From the NCBI RefSeq assembly GCF_002262875.1, contig NZ_NKYE01000003.1:186001-250000 (forward strand): a stretch of DNA of 64,000 nucleotides. The letters are read 5' to 3'. This DNA is from Amycolatopsis antarctica (GTDB lineage: Bacteria; Actinomycetota; Actinomycetes; Mycobacteriales; Pseudonocardiaceae). The notes below the pieces were generated by a model. It did not search any database and was not told where the DNA came from. It was given only the letters and a program-made list of their open reading frames with translations. The translations under genes were made by a program, and so were the position numbers. Shown piece after piece: positions 21,450 through 28,056 of this stretch (within the stretch, counting starts at the first letter, position 1; the number at the start of each line of letters is the position of its first letter).

Positions 21450-21809
21450 CTACGAATCCCGCTGATCCGGAATCCGAGTCTTGTTTCCGCGCCATTCTTT
21501 GATCTTGCTGGCGTGGCGGCATCGGCGTGGACTGTTGACCCACTGTCCGGTGTGGACGATTACGCCGTCCTGTGCGGCGCGGCCGATGCGGCTGCTGATC
21601 AGGTTCTTGTCGAAACCTGCGCCGCCTCCGTCGAGCTGCACGATGGTGTAGACGGTGTGTGCGGTGAACGTGGTCCCGGATCGGATGAGGGTGTCGAGTG
21701 CCACCTTCACCCGCTCGGTGTCGTCGCGGTAGCCCTTGGTGCCGGCGGCGAGGTTCGCGGCCTGCCCGGCGTGCCGATCGTCCAATCCGAGCGTCAGTTG
21801 ATCGGTCAC
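21450..21809 (-). CDS. Hypothetical phage protein, winged-helix-like
   Basis: The 119-residue protein starts TDQLTLGLDDRHAGQAANLA at GTG 21809, after GGAGGA. A region with TERVKVALDTLIRSGTTFTA then HTVYTIVQLDGGGAGFDKNL and SSRIGRAAQDGVIVHTGQWV matches a winged-helix pattern in which a wing Gly-loop is followed by 'ri..a...GlI...g'. The C-terminus is basic (CRHASKIKEWRGNKTR). It precedes the hairpin array. Confidence 0.66.
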   Translation of the reverse strand: MTDQLTLGLDDRHAGQAANLAAGTKGYRDDTERVKVALDTLIRSGTTFTAHTVYTIVQLDGGGAGFDKNLISSRIGRAAQDGVIVHTGQWVNSPRRCRHASKIKEWRGNKTRIPDQRDS

Positions 21810-22027
21810 GATGCTTCCTCCATTGTGGATGGTGGGTGGTTTCGTGGTGGCTGACTGGTGAGGTGCCAGGCTGCGCATTCGCGGCAGACGTAGGCGCGTT
21901 CCTCGTGGCGCCGGGTCCTGTGTGGACGGAGGAACCGTGCGACTTTCGCGTTGAGTAGCGCAGTCTCGGCATCGGCGAGGGTGGGGAACCGCACCTTCCG
22001 GCACGGCTTCCCACCTGCCGCCGTCAT
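21806..22027 (-). CDS. Small zinc-binding phage protein
   Basis: The 73-residue protein MTAAGGKPCRKVRFPTLADA includes ETALLNAKVARFLRPHRTRR and YVCRECAAWHLTSQ. The final CxxC...H-x-T is a zinc-knuckle pattern that recurs in small actinophage proteins ('aYrC..CgaWHLts'). It is coupled to its neighbours by four-base overlaps and lies in the recombination module. Confidence 0.75.
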   Translation of the reverse strand: MTAAGGKPCRKVRFPTLADAETALLNAKVARFLRPHRTRRHEERAYVCRECAAWHLTSQPPRNHPPSTMEEAS

Positions 22028-23022
22028 CGGGCCACCTCGGGCTTCGGGACGAACACGAGCTTCGTCGTCTCGGATGGCTTCGTGGGTGGCTCGGCGCCGA
22101 CTTTTCGGTACTCGGCGCGTACCGCGTCGGCGTCGAGCCGGTTGGTGGTGGTGATGCGCCACTCGATGTTCTTGTCCCAGCCCACGTCGAGCGGGTCGGA
22201 GCGGCCGAATGTGTTGGGGCGCAGCGCGTCGAGTGCGCCCTTCGCCTCGTCCTCGCGCGTCTCGGCGGCCTTCTTGTCGGCGCGCGCCTGGTGCAGCTTC
22301 TCGGCCCACCCGGCGGCGTCCGGGTCCTCCATGTACAGCACCGAGCGGAGATCCCGGTCGGATACGTGCCCGTCCCAACAGGTGTCGAAGAACGGGCAGT
22401 GCCCGCAGAACGGGCCGTCCGGGGAGTAGTCGCGGTTCAGCATCTCGACTGGAGTCGCCCGCACCGCCTTGAGCCACGTCATGGCTTCGCGCACGGCCGC
22501 GGGGTCTGGTGTCCCGGTCCAGCGCCACAGCTCGCCGGTGTCGCGGGCGATGTAGTCGATCACGATGCGCCGGACCCGGACCGCTTTGCCCTTCTGCATG
22601 AGCAGGGCGGCGGCGTAGCCGTTGATCTGCCACAGGTGTGAGCGGGTCGGCCCCTCGACCTTGATCGTCTCCAGCCACCGTGAGCTGGTGGTTTTCACGT
22701 CCACCAGCGTTTCGGTGTCGGCCTCGTACCGGTCGATGTGGCCGGGGATCCCGGCGAACTCGACGGCGACCTCCACCAGGTCGTCCGGGCCTGCGGTCTC
22801 GTTGAGGCGCTGCTGCACTGCCTCGTGGATCGCGGTGCCGAGGACAGCTTGCACGGACCCGCCGGGGTTTGTGGGTTCGGTGCCGGCGAGCCGGTACCCC
22901 GCTCGTCTACGGCAGCCGCCGACCTCGGACCAGCCGAGTTCCCGCTGCCGGGACCGCGGCCGTTCGCGGTCCCATTCGAGGAGGAGGTCGGCGGTGGTGC
23001 GCTCTCGTTCGGTGGTGGTCAT
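22024..23022 (-). CDS. PD-(D/E)XK exonuclease (RecB/Cas4-like)
   Basis: The 332-residue nuclease has the family signature in order: GTAIHEAVQQRL (about 62-73), GHIDRYEADTETLVDVKTTS (about 93-112, with the catalytic Asp...Asp-x-Lys), then HLWQINGYAAALLM (about 128-141), the QxxxY motif. A Cys cluster (FCGHCPFFDTCW, about 206-217) could bind an Fe-S centre as in Cas4/AddB-type enzymes. The C-terminal third is a charged helical region. Together with RecT encoded upstream it would form a phage annealing recombination pair: the exonuclease makes 3' overhangs and RecT anneals them. Confidence 0.87.
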   Translation of the reverse strand: MTTTERERTTADLLLEWDRERPRSRQRELGWSEVGGCRRRAGYRLAGTEPTNPGGSVQAVLGTAIHEAVQQRLNETAGPDDLVEVAVEFAGIPGHIDRYEADTETLVDVKTTSSRWLETIKVEGPTRSHLWQINGYAAALLMQKGKAVRVRRIVIDYIARDTGELWRWTGTPDPAAVREAMTWLKAVRATPVEMLNRDYSPDGPFCGHCPFFDTCWDGHVSDRDLRSVLYMEDPDAAGWAEKLHQARADKKAAETREDEAKGALDALRPNTFGRSDPLDVGWDKNIEWRITTTNRLDADAVRAEYRKVGAEPPTKPSETTKLVFVPKPEVAR

Positions 23023-23219
23023 CAGAACGGCGCCCTCTCCGCCCGCGAGCGGTCAACGAGGGCCATTCCGTGCGACGCAGCCATTTGCGCAAGTTCGGCA
23101 CACTCCTTGCTGTCCTTCCAGACCAGGGTCTCGGGCACGGTGATGGTCACGGAGACCTGCACGCCACCGGGGGCGGTGATGATCGACTGGTAGGTCCGGT
23201 TCCCGTATCCGCTGTCCAT
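23022..23219 (-). CDS. Hypothetical protein between exonuclease and RecT
   Basis: The 65-residue protein MDSGYGNRTYQSIITAPGGV has a beta-strand pair (GVQVSVTITVPETLVW) and a helical Ala-rich C-terminus. It overlaps the RecT stop (TGATG) and ends on the exonuclease start. Placement inside the recombination pair suggests an accessory factor; the family is unknown. Confidence 0.62.
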   Translation of the reverse strand: MDSGYGNRTYQSIITAPGGVQVSVTITVPETLVWKDSKECAELAQMAASHGMALVDRSRAERAPF

Positions 23220-23965
23220 CACTGGTCACCACCTTCGGACCACAGAGCGTCGACCGGCTCGTCGGCGGGGGCGGCGTTCTCGCGTTCGATCTCGGCGAGG
23301 TCGGCGAGCAGGTCCGCGTCCGGGACGTCAGGCTGCTCGATGGGCTCCTGTACCGGGGCGGGCTCGGCAGCGGCCGGGACACGCTCGGCGGCGACCTGCG
23401 CGAGCGTCGGCCGGGTGGGTTCCGGCTCGGCCAGTTCGTACTCGTCGGAGAACCCCATCGCGACCTCGGGGCACGCCTGCCGGATCGCCGTCGACGCGGC
23501 ACGCGCGTACAGCATGGCCTTCGGGTTCTTCTGGTAGTTCGCGTTCGACGTCAGCCCGGCGGTCTTGGCGTCGTCGATGGTGTATGTGACCGAGATCGGA
23601 CCGTCCGGGTCGTCGGAACGGATCACCGTCACCGTGCAGGACGTCGCCGTGTTCTCGGTGACGCGAACCTTGTGGCCCGCCCTGCGGGCCAGGGCGACCC
23701 ACAGGTTCGCGCGCAGCGATGGGCGGCCCTTCATCACGTCGATGGTCTGGATCGCCTGCATCGGCGCGAGACCAAGCTCCTGCCCGTACAGCAGGATCAC
23801 CAGCACATCGGACGGCTTGCCCTTGAGGTCGTTCGGAATCAAGTTCGACACCGACAGGTTCTGCGACAGCCGGTAAGCGGTGTCGAGGTCACCCTGTCGA
23901 CCGGTGAGCGCAACCGGCCGCTTCGCGGGCTGCTGCTCGGCGACGGCGATTTCGTTGCTGGGCAT
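23219..23965 (-). CDS. recT: RecT-family single-strand annealing protein
   Basis: The 248-residue product matches the RecT family. It contains LLYGQELGLAPMQAIQTIDV then MKGRPSLRANLWVALARRAG (about 57-96), VTYTIDDAKTAGLTSNANYQ (about 123-142), and NPKAMLYARAASTAIRQACP (about 144-163), all hallmarks of the annealing core. The C-terminal 75 residues are acidic and Pro-rich, a likely SSB- or partner-binding tail. It promotes annealing of complementary single strands during phage recombination. It is encoded immediately upstream of the matching exonuclease, as in other phages. Confidence 0.92.
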   Translation of the reverse strand: MPSNEIAVAEQQPAKRPVALTGRQGDLDTAYRLSQNLSVSNLIPNDLKGKPSDVLVILLYGQELGLAPMQAIQTIDVMKGRPSLRANLWVALARRAGHKVRVTENTATSCTVTVIRSDDPDGPISVTYTIDDAKTAGLTSNANYQKNPKAMLYARAASTAIRQACPEVAMGFSDEYELAEPEPTRPTLAQVAAERVPAAAEPAPVQEPIEQPDVPDADLLADLAEIERENAAPADEPVDALWSEGGDQ

Positions 23966-24009
23966 GGGGTTCCTTCCGGTTGTGGTGGTGGGGGAGTGGC
24001 GCGGCGCGG

Positions 24010-24735
24010 TCATGCCGTGGCCGCCTTGCTTGCGGGGGCGGGGCGGAGCGGCCAGTCGAGGGACACGCTGTCGGCGTCGGAGTGCCGTCCCTGCCGGTGG
24101 AAGTAGTCGGCGAGCGATGCGGCCTGCTCGGCGTGCCACTGCTCCTGATTGGCGTGCAGCTCGGGGAGCCGCATCCGCGAGATCTCGGGGTAGTACCAGC
24201 GGGCCTGTGTCCACGCGATCCGTGCGGCGGCGAGTGCGTCGGCGGCGGCGCCGTGAGCGTCCATTTCGGACAGTGCGATGCGGTAGTGCTTCGCGACGTC
24301 GACGAGCTTCCGCGATCCGGGCCGGTAGCGGTTGAAATGCTTGTCGATGACGAGTGGGTCGATCACCGAGCCGTGCCACAGGCCCTCGCCCCGGTAGCGC
24401 CGTAGTTCCCGGTCTAGCAGGGTGAGGTCGAAGCTGGCGTTGTAGGCGACGACCGGGGTCATCTCCATCCACGCCGCGCCGAGGTGGAGGGCGATCTCGG
24501 CGACCGCCTCGCCCGGGTCCCGGCCCTCGGCGGCCATTGCGTCCGTGATGCCGTGGATGGCGGTCGCCTCGGCGGGGATGTCGATTCCAGGGTTGATCAG
24601 CCACTCGTGGCGGACGATCCCCCCTTCCAGGGGGTCGATCTCAAGCACCGCGGCCGTGACGATCCGGTCGGACTCGACATCCACGCCGGTGGTCTCCGTG
24701 TCGAACGCAACGAGCTTCTTGGTGTGCCAGGTCAT
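24010..24735 (-). CDS. DEDDh 3'-5' exonuclease (DnaQ-like)
   Basis: The 241-residue protein starts MTWHTKKLVAFDTETTGVDV. Exo I is FDTETTG (about 11-17), Exo II is VVAYNASFDLTLLD (about 98-111), and the Exo III region is MDAHGAAADALAAARI (about 164-179), giving the DEDD ligands and the catalytic His (HGAAADA). It resembles polymerase III epsilon-type proofreading exonucleases encoded by phages. The ATG at 24735 overlaps the previous stop. It probably trims or proofreads in phage replication and recombination. Confidence 0.9.
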   Translation of the reverse strand: MTWHTKKLVAFDTETTGVDVESDRIVTAAVLEIDPLEGGIVRHEWLINPGIDIPAEATAIHGITDAMAAEGRDPGEAVAEIALHLGAAWMEMTPVVAYNASFDLTLLDRELRRYRGEGLWHGSVIDPLVIDKHFNRYRPGSRKLVDVAKHYRIALSEMDAHGAAADALAAARIAWTQARWYYPEISRMRLPELHANQEQWHAEQAASLADYFHRQGRHSDADSVSLDWPLRPAPASKAATA

Positions 24736-25061
24736 CGCTTCACCGCCGGAGGCTCGATTCCGTAGCGGCGGGCGGCGCCCGGGTCGATTTCCAGGTGGAG
24801 TTCGGTGTCGCAGCTCTCCCACACGGAGCAGGCCGCGTCGAACGCGCATCCGGCGCACACCTCGCGGGCGAGGACACGCACCGAGCCGAGGCGGAAGTAG
24901 ACGTTGACCTCGACTACGGCGCCGAGGTCCGCGCAGTTGTCGCACTGGATGTCGTCGATCGGCCGGTAGTCGAAGCTGTCGACCATCCGCGAGGAGAGGA
25001 GGACGGCGAGGGTCGTGTCGCCGGGGGATACGGGCGTGTTCGGTCGGTATGATGTGGTCAT
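24732..25061 (-). CDS. Hypothetical Cys-rich early protein
   Basis: The 109-residue protein starts MTTSYRPNTPVSPGDTTLAV. It carries CDNCADLGAVVEV, VCAGCAFDAACSVWESCDTE and a hydrophilic tail. Two CxxC pairs and additional Cys suggest a zinc-ribbon fold. It is the second gene of the leftward early operon, separated from the Cro-like gene by a terminator hairpin. No known family. Confidence 0.66.
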   Translation of the reverse strand: MTTSYRPNTPVSPGDTTLAVLLSSRMVDSFDYRPIDDIQCDNCADLGAVVEVNVYFRLGSVRVLAREVCAGCAFDAACSVWESCDTELHLEIDPGAARRYGIEPPAVKR

Positions 25062-25093
25062 CGGTCGCTCCTTCGGGGCGGTCGTCTCCTGAG

Positions 25094-25128
25094 CCCCCGC
25101 CGACGGTTTGGTCACTGGACGGCGGGGG
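25094..25128 (-). terminator. GC-rich hairpin between the Cro-like gene and the early operon
   Basis: CCCCCGCCG (25094-25102) and CGGCGGGGG (25120-25128) form a perfect 9-bp stem. The Cro-like stop lies 22 bases upstream on the minus strand. The structure could attenuate transcription from the early promoter, a place where phages often have antitermination control. Confidence 0.6.
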
Positions 25129-25150
25129 TTCTTCATGTCTGGGGTGGCGG

Positions 25151-25381
25151 TCACTGCTCGGCCGGCACGTTGTCGAAGAGGGCATCGACGGTGAGCGCGG
25201 GGAATGCGTAGAGCGCGCCCGCGATGAACGCGCCGCCGGGGACGAGGTCGCCGGCGAGGACGCGGGCGACGGTGGTGCGGTGGATGTCCATTGCGCGGGC
25301 AAGTGCGGAGTCGCTGGGGATGCCGTGCAGCTCGCAGGCTTTGCGGAACTGGTCGGGCTTGGGTCGCAGTTCGCGTGCCAT
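25151..25381 (-). CDS. Cro-like helix-turn-helix protein
   Basis: The 76-residue protein begins MARELRPKPDQFRKACELHG. It has a single lambda-repressor-type helix-turn-helix (SDSALARAMDIHRTTVARVL, about 23-42) and a short C-terminal dimerisation-like segment (LTVDALFDNVP). It is divergent from the larger repressor gene at 25591, with three motif copies in or near the shared region. This is the usual cro/cI arrangement; it would favour lytic growth. Start follows GGAGGA by four bases. Confidence 0.82.
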   Translation of the reverse strand: MARELRPKPDQFRKACELHGIPSDSALARAMDIHRTTVARVLAGDLVPGGAFIAGALYAFPALTVDALFDNVPAEQ

Positions 25382-25420
25382 CGATCCTCCGTGTGTGTGC
25401 GGACGCTACGTTTGTCCGTA

Positions 25421-25468
25421 GACGCAACAGTACGCGTACTGATGCGTGGACGCAACAGTGATGCGTGC
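25421..25468 (-). promoter_or_regulatory. Early promoter with two operator copies
   Basis: On the minus strand, TTGCGT (25455-25450) and TACTGT (25432-25427) are exactly 17 bases apart and point at the Cro-like gene. Two copies of GACGCAACAG followed by a GCGT half-site (25421-25438 and 25449-25466) overlap the -10 and -35 boxes respectively. A repressor bound here would block the promoter. A partial further copy, in inverted orientation, is at 25557-25567. Confidence 0.78.
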
Positions 25469-25576
25469 GGGGACAGGTTTGCGTGATGCGCGGACGCACG
25501 GTGAACTACATGGGTGTGATTCGTCTACCTGCCGTAACTGTGTCCGTTCCGCGCGACAACGTTGCGTGCGAGCACG

Positions 25577-25582
25577 TACAGT
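25577..25582 (+). promoter_or_regulatory. Candidate -10 box of the repressor promoter
   Basis: TACAGT lies eight bases before the repressor ATG at 25591, the distance expected if transcription starts at or next to the A of ATG. No ribosome binding site is visible. A leaderless repressor mRNA is therefore likely, as for several phage repressors. Confidence 0.5.
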
Positions 25583-25590
25583 GGTGGCCT

Positions 25591-26016
25591 ATGAGCACTC
25601 AGGACTTCCCCTCCTGGTACCAGTACGTCCAACGCCGACTAGATCAGCTCGACATGAGCACCATCGCGTTCGAGGACAAGACCGGGGTATCGCGCACCCG
25701 GCTTCACGGATGGAAGACCGGCGGCGCCGTCCGACCGGACATCGTGCGCGTAGTCGCCGAAGCGCTTGACTTGCCGATCCTGCAAGCGTTCGTGGTTGCG
25801 GGGTTCCTCAAGCCGGACGAAGTGGGCCAGACCGCAGCGGCCCCGATCGATCCGATGTCGCTGTCGAATGACGAGATCCTGGGCGAGGTTCGTCGGCGCA
25901 TGGACGCTGCCGAGGGTGGTGCAGGCCCGCGGTTCATCTCGCGCGAGGAGATCGAGGCGGCCGGCGAGGACGTGGTGACGACTCCTCGGCGTGCTCGGTC
26001 GAGGCGTGAAGCGTGA
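25591..26016 (+). CDS. Phage repressor (immunity-type)
   Basis: The 141-residue protein begins MSTQDFPSWYQYVQRRLDQL. A Cro/C1-type helix-turn-helix is centred on AFEDKTGVSRTRLHGWKTGG (about 26-45), followed by helices IVRVVAEALDLPILQAFVVA and a flexible acidic C-terminus. No protease (LexA-like) domain is present, so induction would not be by classic autocleavage. It is divergent from the Cro-like gene and upstream of a short ImmA-like remnant. It should bind the GACGCAACAG-type operators and hold the lysogenic state. Confidence 0.85.
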   Translation: MSTQDFPSWYQYVQRRLDQLDMSTIAFEDKTGVSRTRLHGWKTGGAVRPDIVRVVAEALDLPILQAFVVAGFLKPDEVGQTAAAPIDPMSLSNDEILGEVRRRMDAAEGGAGPRFISREEIEAAGEDVVTTPRRARSRREA

Positions 26017-26066
26017 CCATTCGCAGCATCGAACACCTGTGCGAACTGTTACCGCTGTTGGCCTAA
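26013..26066 (+). pseudogene. Short remnant of an ImmA/IrrE-type gene
   Basis: A GTG inside the repressor stop (GTGA) opens TIRSIEHLCELLPLLA and then meets TAA after 17 codons. Genes placed exactly here in actinobacterial prophages commonly encode ImmA/IrrE metallopeptidases whose first residues have a similar 'tiRsieeLc' start. No HExxH follows in any nearby frame. This reads as a truncated start of such a gene; alternatively it is a real tiny peptide. Confidence 0.4.
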
Positions 26067-26147
26067 CCGTTACGCAAGTTGGGCTAGGGCGGTGAACTTT
26101 CCACCACCGCGTTGTGACGGGCCATCCCCACGTGGCACAACAGATGG

Positions 26148-26456
26148 ATGTCTCTCCTGCCCCTTCTGCTTGCCGCGGCCTGCCACCAGCACGGCCAAAT
26201 CACCGTCCGCTTCGACGACCTCGACGGACACGACGCCCTTTACCGACGCTCCACCCGCACCCTCCACGTCGACTGCAAGACGTTCTCGTTCGAGCGAGCC
26301 GCCACCGAGGTGCTGCTGGCGGCCGTCGAGCCCGAACGTCAACTTGCCTCGATCGATGGCGGCGCGCTCGCAGCCGATCCGGCGTACATCCCGGCACAGC
26401 CTGGGCCGAGACCACGGCCACTGCGGATCGTCGACGACACCGGAGCAGGCGGTTAG
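26148..26456 (+). CDS. Hypothetical protein at the prophage end
   Basis: The 102-residue protein starts MSLLPLLLAAACHQHGQITV with a hydrophobic beginning, and continues LDGHDALYRRSTRTLHVDCK then FERAATEVLLAAVEPERQLA and a Pro-rich tail. It is the last plus-strand frame before the host junction. There is no HExxH or integrase motif. It could be the detached back half of the gene started at 26013 or an independent protein. Confidence 0.5.
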   Translation: MSLLPLLLAAACHQHGQITVRFDDLDGHDALYRRSTRTLHVDCKTFSFERAATEVLLAAVEPERQLASIDGGALAADPAYIPAQPGPRPRPLRIVDDTGAGG

Positions 26457-26502
26457 CGGTGCCGTGGAAACTTCCCGTACAGCGTTGCCCTGTATCCTGC
26501 AT

Positions 26503-26622
26503 CTACCAGGGGGCGCATAGCGTTCGCGTCGTAGGGAACCAGTAGTTCTCCTCGGCGACCCCGGGCACGGTGCGCTCACCGGTCAGGTGCAGCGCCTCGG
26601 CTCGGGTGGATTGGGTGCTCAC
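26503..26622 (-). pseudogene. 5' fragment of a SAM-dependent methyltransferase gene (Rv3030-like), cut by the prophage
   Basis: Reading starts at GTG 26622: STQSTRAEALHLTGERTVPG then VAEENYWF. 'LTGERTvPG...ENYWF' is the conserved opening of actinobacterial class I methyltransferases of the Rv3030 type, whose frame normally continues with RRHE and the SAM-binding domain. Here it continues PTTRTLCAPW and stops. In mycobacteria Rv3030 is divergent from fixA (etfB) and belongs to the methylglucose lipopolysaccharide cluster; the divergence from etfB is the same here, with the DegV gene and a small gene in between. The rest of the gene is expected at the left end of the prophage, outside the window. 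Confidence 0.72.
26535..26544. other. Predicted prophage attachment site (right end)
   Basis: The host reading frame is intact up to TACTGGTTCC (minus strand, 26544-26535) and departs from the expected protein right after it. The recombination core should therefore lie in or beside this decamer. The partner copy is outside the window, so the exact core cannot be fixed. Confidence 0.5.
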
Positions 26623-26719
26623 GGCGGGCAGCGTAACCGCACCTGGCCGTCCCGCCCGGCGGCCACCCGCGCCGGGGGCCGGGCGCGCGGATCCGCTCCG
26701 CGGCGCCCGGCGTACCGGG

Positions 26720-26890
26720 TCAGTGACCGGCCGGGCCGCCCTTGCCCTTGCCGCCACGCAGCTTGTCGAAGGCGTCCTTCGCCTGCTGCTTGCGGCGCGG
26801 GTCCTTGGCGGCCTGCTTGGCCTGCTCGATGGCGCGACGGCCCTGCGGGCTCCGCGCGAAGCTGGAGATCTTGCTGAACAGCGATGCCAT
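26720..26890 (-). CDS. Small basic actinobacterial protein
   Basis: The 56-residue protein MASLFSKISSFARSPQGRRA is followed by IEQAKQAAKDPRRKQQAKDA and FDKLRGGKGKGGPAGH. It is a short amphipathic helix followed by a Lys/Arg/Gly tail. Similar small proteins are found in many actinomycetes without known function. It lies downstream of the DegV gene on the same strand, 93 bases away. Confidence 0.65.
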   Translation of the reverse strand: MASLFSKISSFARSPQGRRAIEQAKQAAKDPRRKQQAKDAFDKLRGGKGKGGPAGH

Positions 26891-26983
26891 GTCCGTGCTC
26901 CCTGGGGACGAAGGGTCCGGCGGTGTGGCCGGATATGTCCGAGTATCCAACGTACGGCGGGTATCGGCAGTTCCGGCGCTGGC

Positions 26984-27823
26984 CTATCCGGTCGGGGAGA
27001 CCGTGATACCGAGAACCCCGGGACCGAGGTGCGCGCCGAGTACCGCGCTGATGTCCACCCGTACCGGTTCGTAGGCCTTGGGCAGCCGTTCGTGCAGGCC
27101 GGCCGCGAGCCGTTCGGCGCGGTCGTCCGGGCCGAAGTGGCTCACGGCGAGGTCCACGTGCCTGCCCGCCGCCCGCTCGACGGCGAGGTCGAGCACCTTG
27201 TTCATCGCACGTCTGCTGCCGGGCACCCTGGTCAGCGCGGCGACCTCGCCCTCGCGCAGGGTGAGTACCGGTTTGAGTGACAGTGCCGTGCCGACCAGTG
27301 CCGCGGCGGCGCCGATCCGGCCGCCCTTGCGCAGGAACTCCAGGGTGTCGACGTACAGGAGTTCGCTGCTCTGCCGGAACCGGCGCTCCGCCGTCTCGGC
27401 GACGCGGTCCGCCTGGGCGCCGGTGGCCGCGGCCCGGGCGGCGGCGAGCACGGCGAAGCCGAGGCTCATGCCGGTGGTCTCGCTGTCCAGCACCCGGACC
27501 GGGACGCGGACCTCGGCGGCAGCGGTGCGCGCCGCCTCGACCGTGGCCGACATGCGTCCGGACAGGTGGATGCTGACGATGGTGTCCGCACCCGTCTCGG
27601 CGGCCTGTCGGTACGTCCTGGCGAAGGTGGCGGCCAACGGCGGTGAGGTGGTGGCGGGGATGCCGGACTCCAGCGCGCCGATCAGCTCGGGGGAGCTGAA
27701 ACGTTGTTCGTCCTCGGTCCGGTAGCCGATCTTGAGCTGCATCGGAACGACCGTGACGTTCCACTGTTCGGCGAGCTGTGCGGGCAGGCTGGCGGTGGAG
27801 TCGGTTACGACGGCGACAGACAC
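26984..27823 (-). CDS. DegV family fatty-acid-binding protein
   Basis: The 279-residue protein shows TDSTASLPAQLAEQW at the N-terminus, the TTSPPL motif (about 58-63) and SIHLSGRMSATVEAARTAA (about 84-102), followed by DSETTGMSLGFAVL. These match the DegV fold, which holds a fatty acid in a two-domain cleft. In Gram-positives DegV (FakB-type) proteins present fatty acids to a kinase (FakA); no kinase gene is visible here. It is divergent from etfB. Confidence 0.9.
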   Translation of the reverse strand: MSVAVVTDSTASLPAQLAEQWNVTVVPMQLKIGYRTEDEQRFSSPELIGALESGIPATTSPPLAATFARTYRQAAETGADTIVSIHLSGRMSATVEAARTAAAEVRVPVRVLDSETTGMSLGFAVLAAARAAATGAQADRVAETAERRFRQSSELLYVDTLEFLRKGGRIGAAAALVGTALSLKPVLTLREGEVAALTRVPGSRRAMNKVLDLAVERAAGRHVDLAVSHFGPDDRAERLAAGLHERLPKAYEPVRVDISAVLGAHLGPGVLGITVSPTG

Positions 27824-28012
27824 GCACCGGAGGCTAGTGCCTCAGTCGCGAAAGTCCGAGAACTGTGTAATCACTCAATTGCCTCGCCCGGCCCTCGATC
27901 CGGCCAACCGGCCGAGCGTCGGATGGATTTATGGGACCATCGTCCTAGTAGATTGCGAATCCGGGTGAATGGCGTCACCTCGCCGCGCCGGAGCCGCGAT
28001 TTGGGCATAACG

Positions 28013-28024
28013 TACTGGCCAGTA
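28013..28024. promoter_or_regulatory. Perfect 12-bp palindrome upstream of etfB
   Basis: TACTGGCCAGTA is a perfect palindrome 33 bases before the etfB start, in the 233-bp region divergent with the DegV gene. Its size and form suit a TetR- or GntR-type dimeric regulator, as is common for fatty-acid oxidation genes in actinobacteria. The rest of the region shows no gene. Confidence 0.5.
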
Positions 28025-28056
28025 ATGCTGGCGTATCGGGAGGTCGAAGAAGACCC

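Noticed and set aside
20212-22014. A 600-residue minus-strand frame and long plus-strand frames across 20.7-21.5 kb
   Set aside because: They run through three real genes and the hairpin array, are dominated by Arg/Gly/Pro/Ser or repeated Ala-Trp-Gly, and lack ribosome sites. They are by-products of high GC and the linker repeats.
22024-23022. Cas4 of a CRISPR system
   Set aside because: The PD-(D/E)XK motifs and Cys cluster fit, but it is next to recT and no other cas gene is present, so a phage recombination exonuclease is more likely.
25151-26016. Toxin-antitoxin pair
   Set aside because: The two helix-turn-helix genes are divergent with shared operators, and neither has a toxin fold. 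A cro/repressor switch explains them better.
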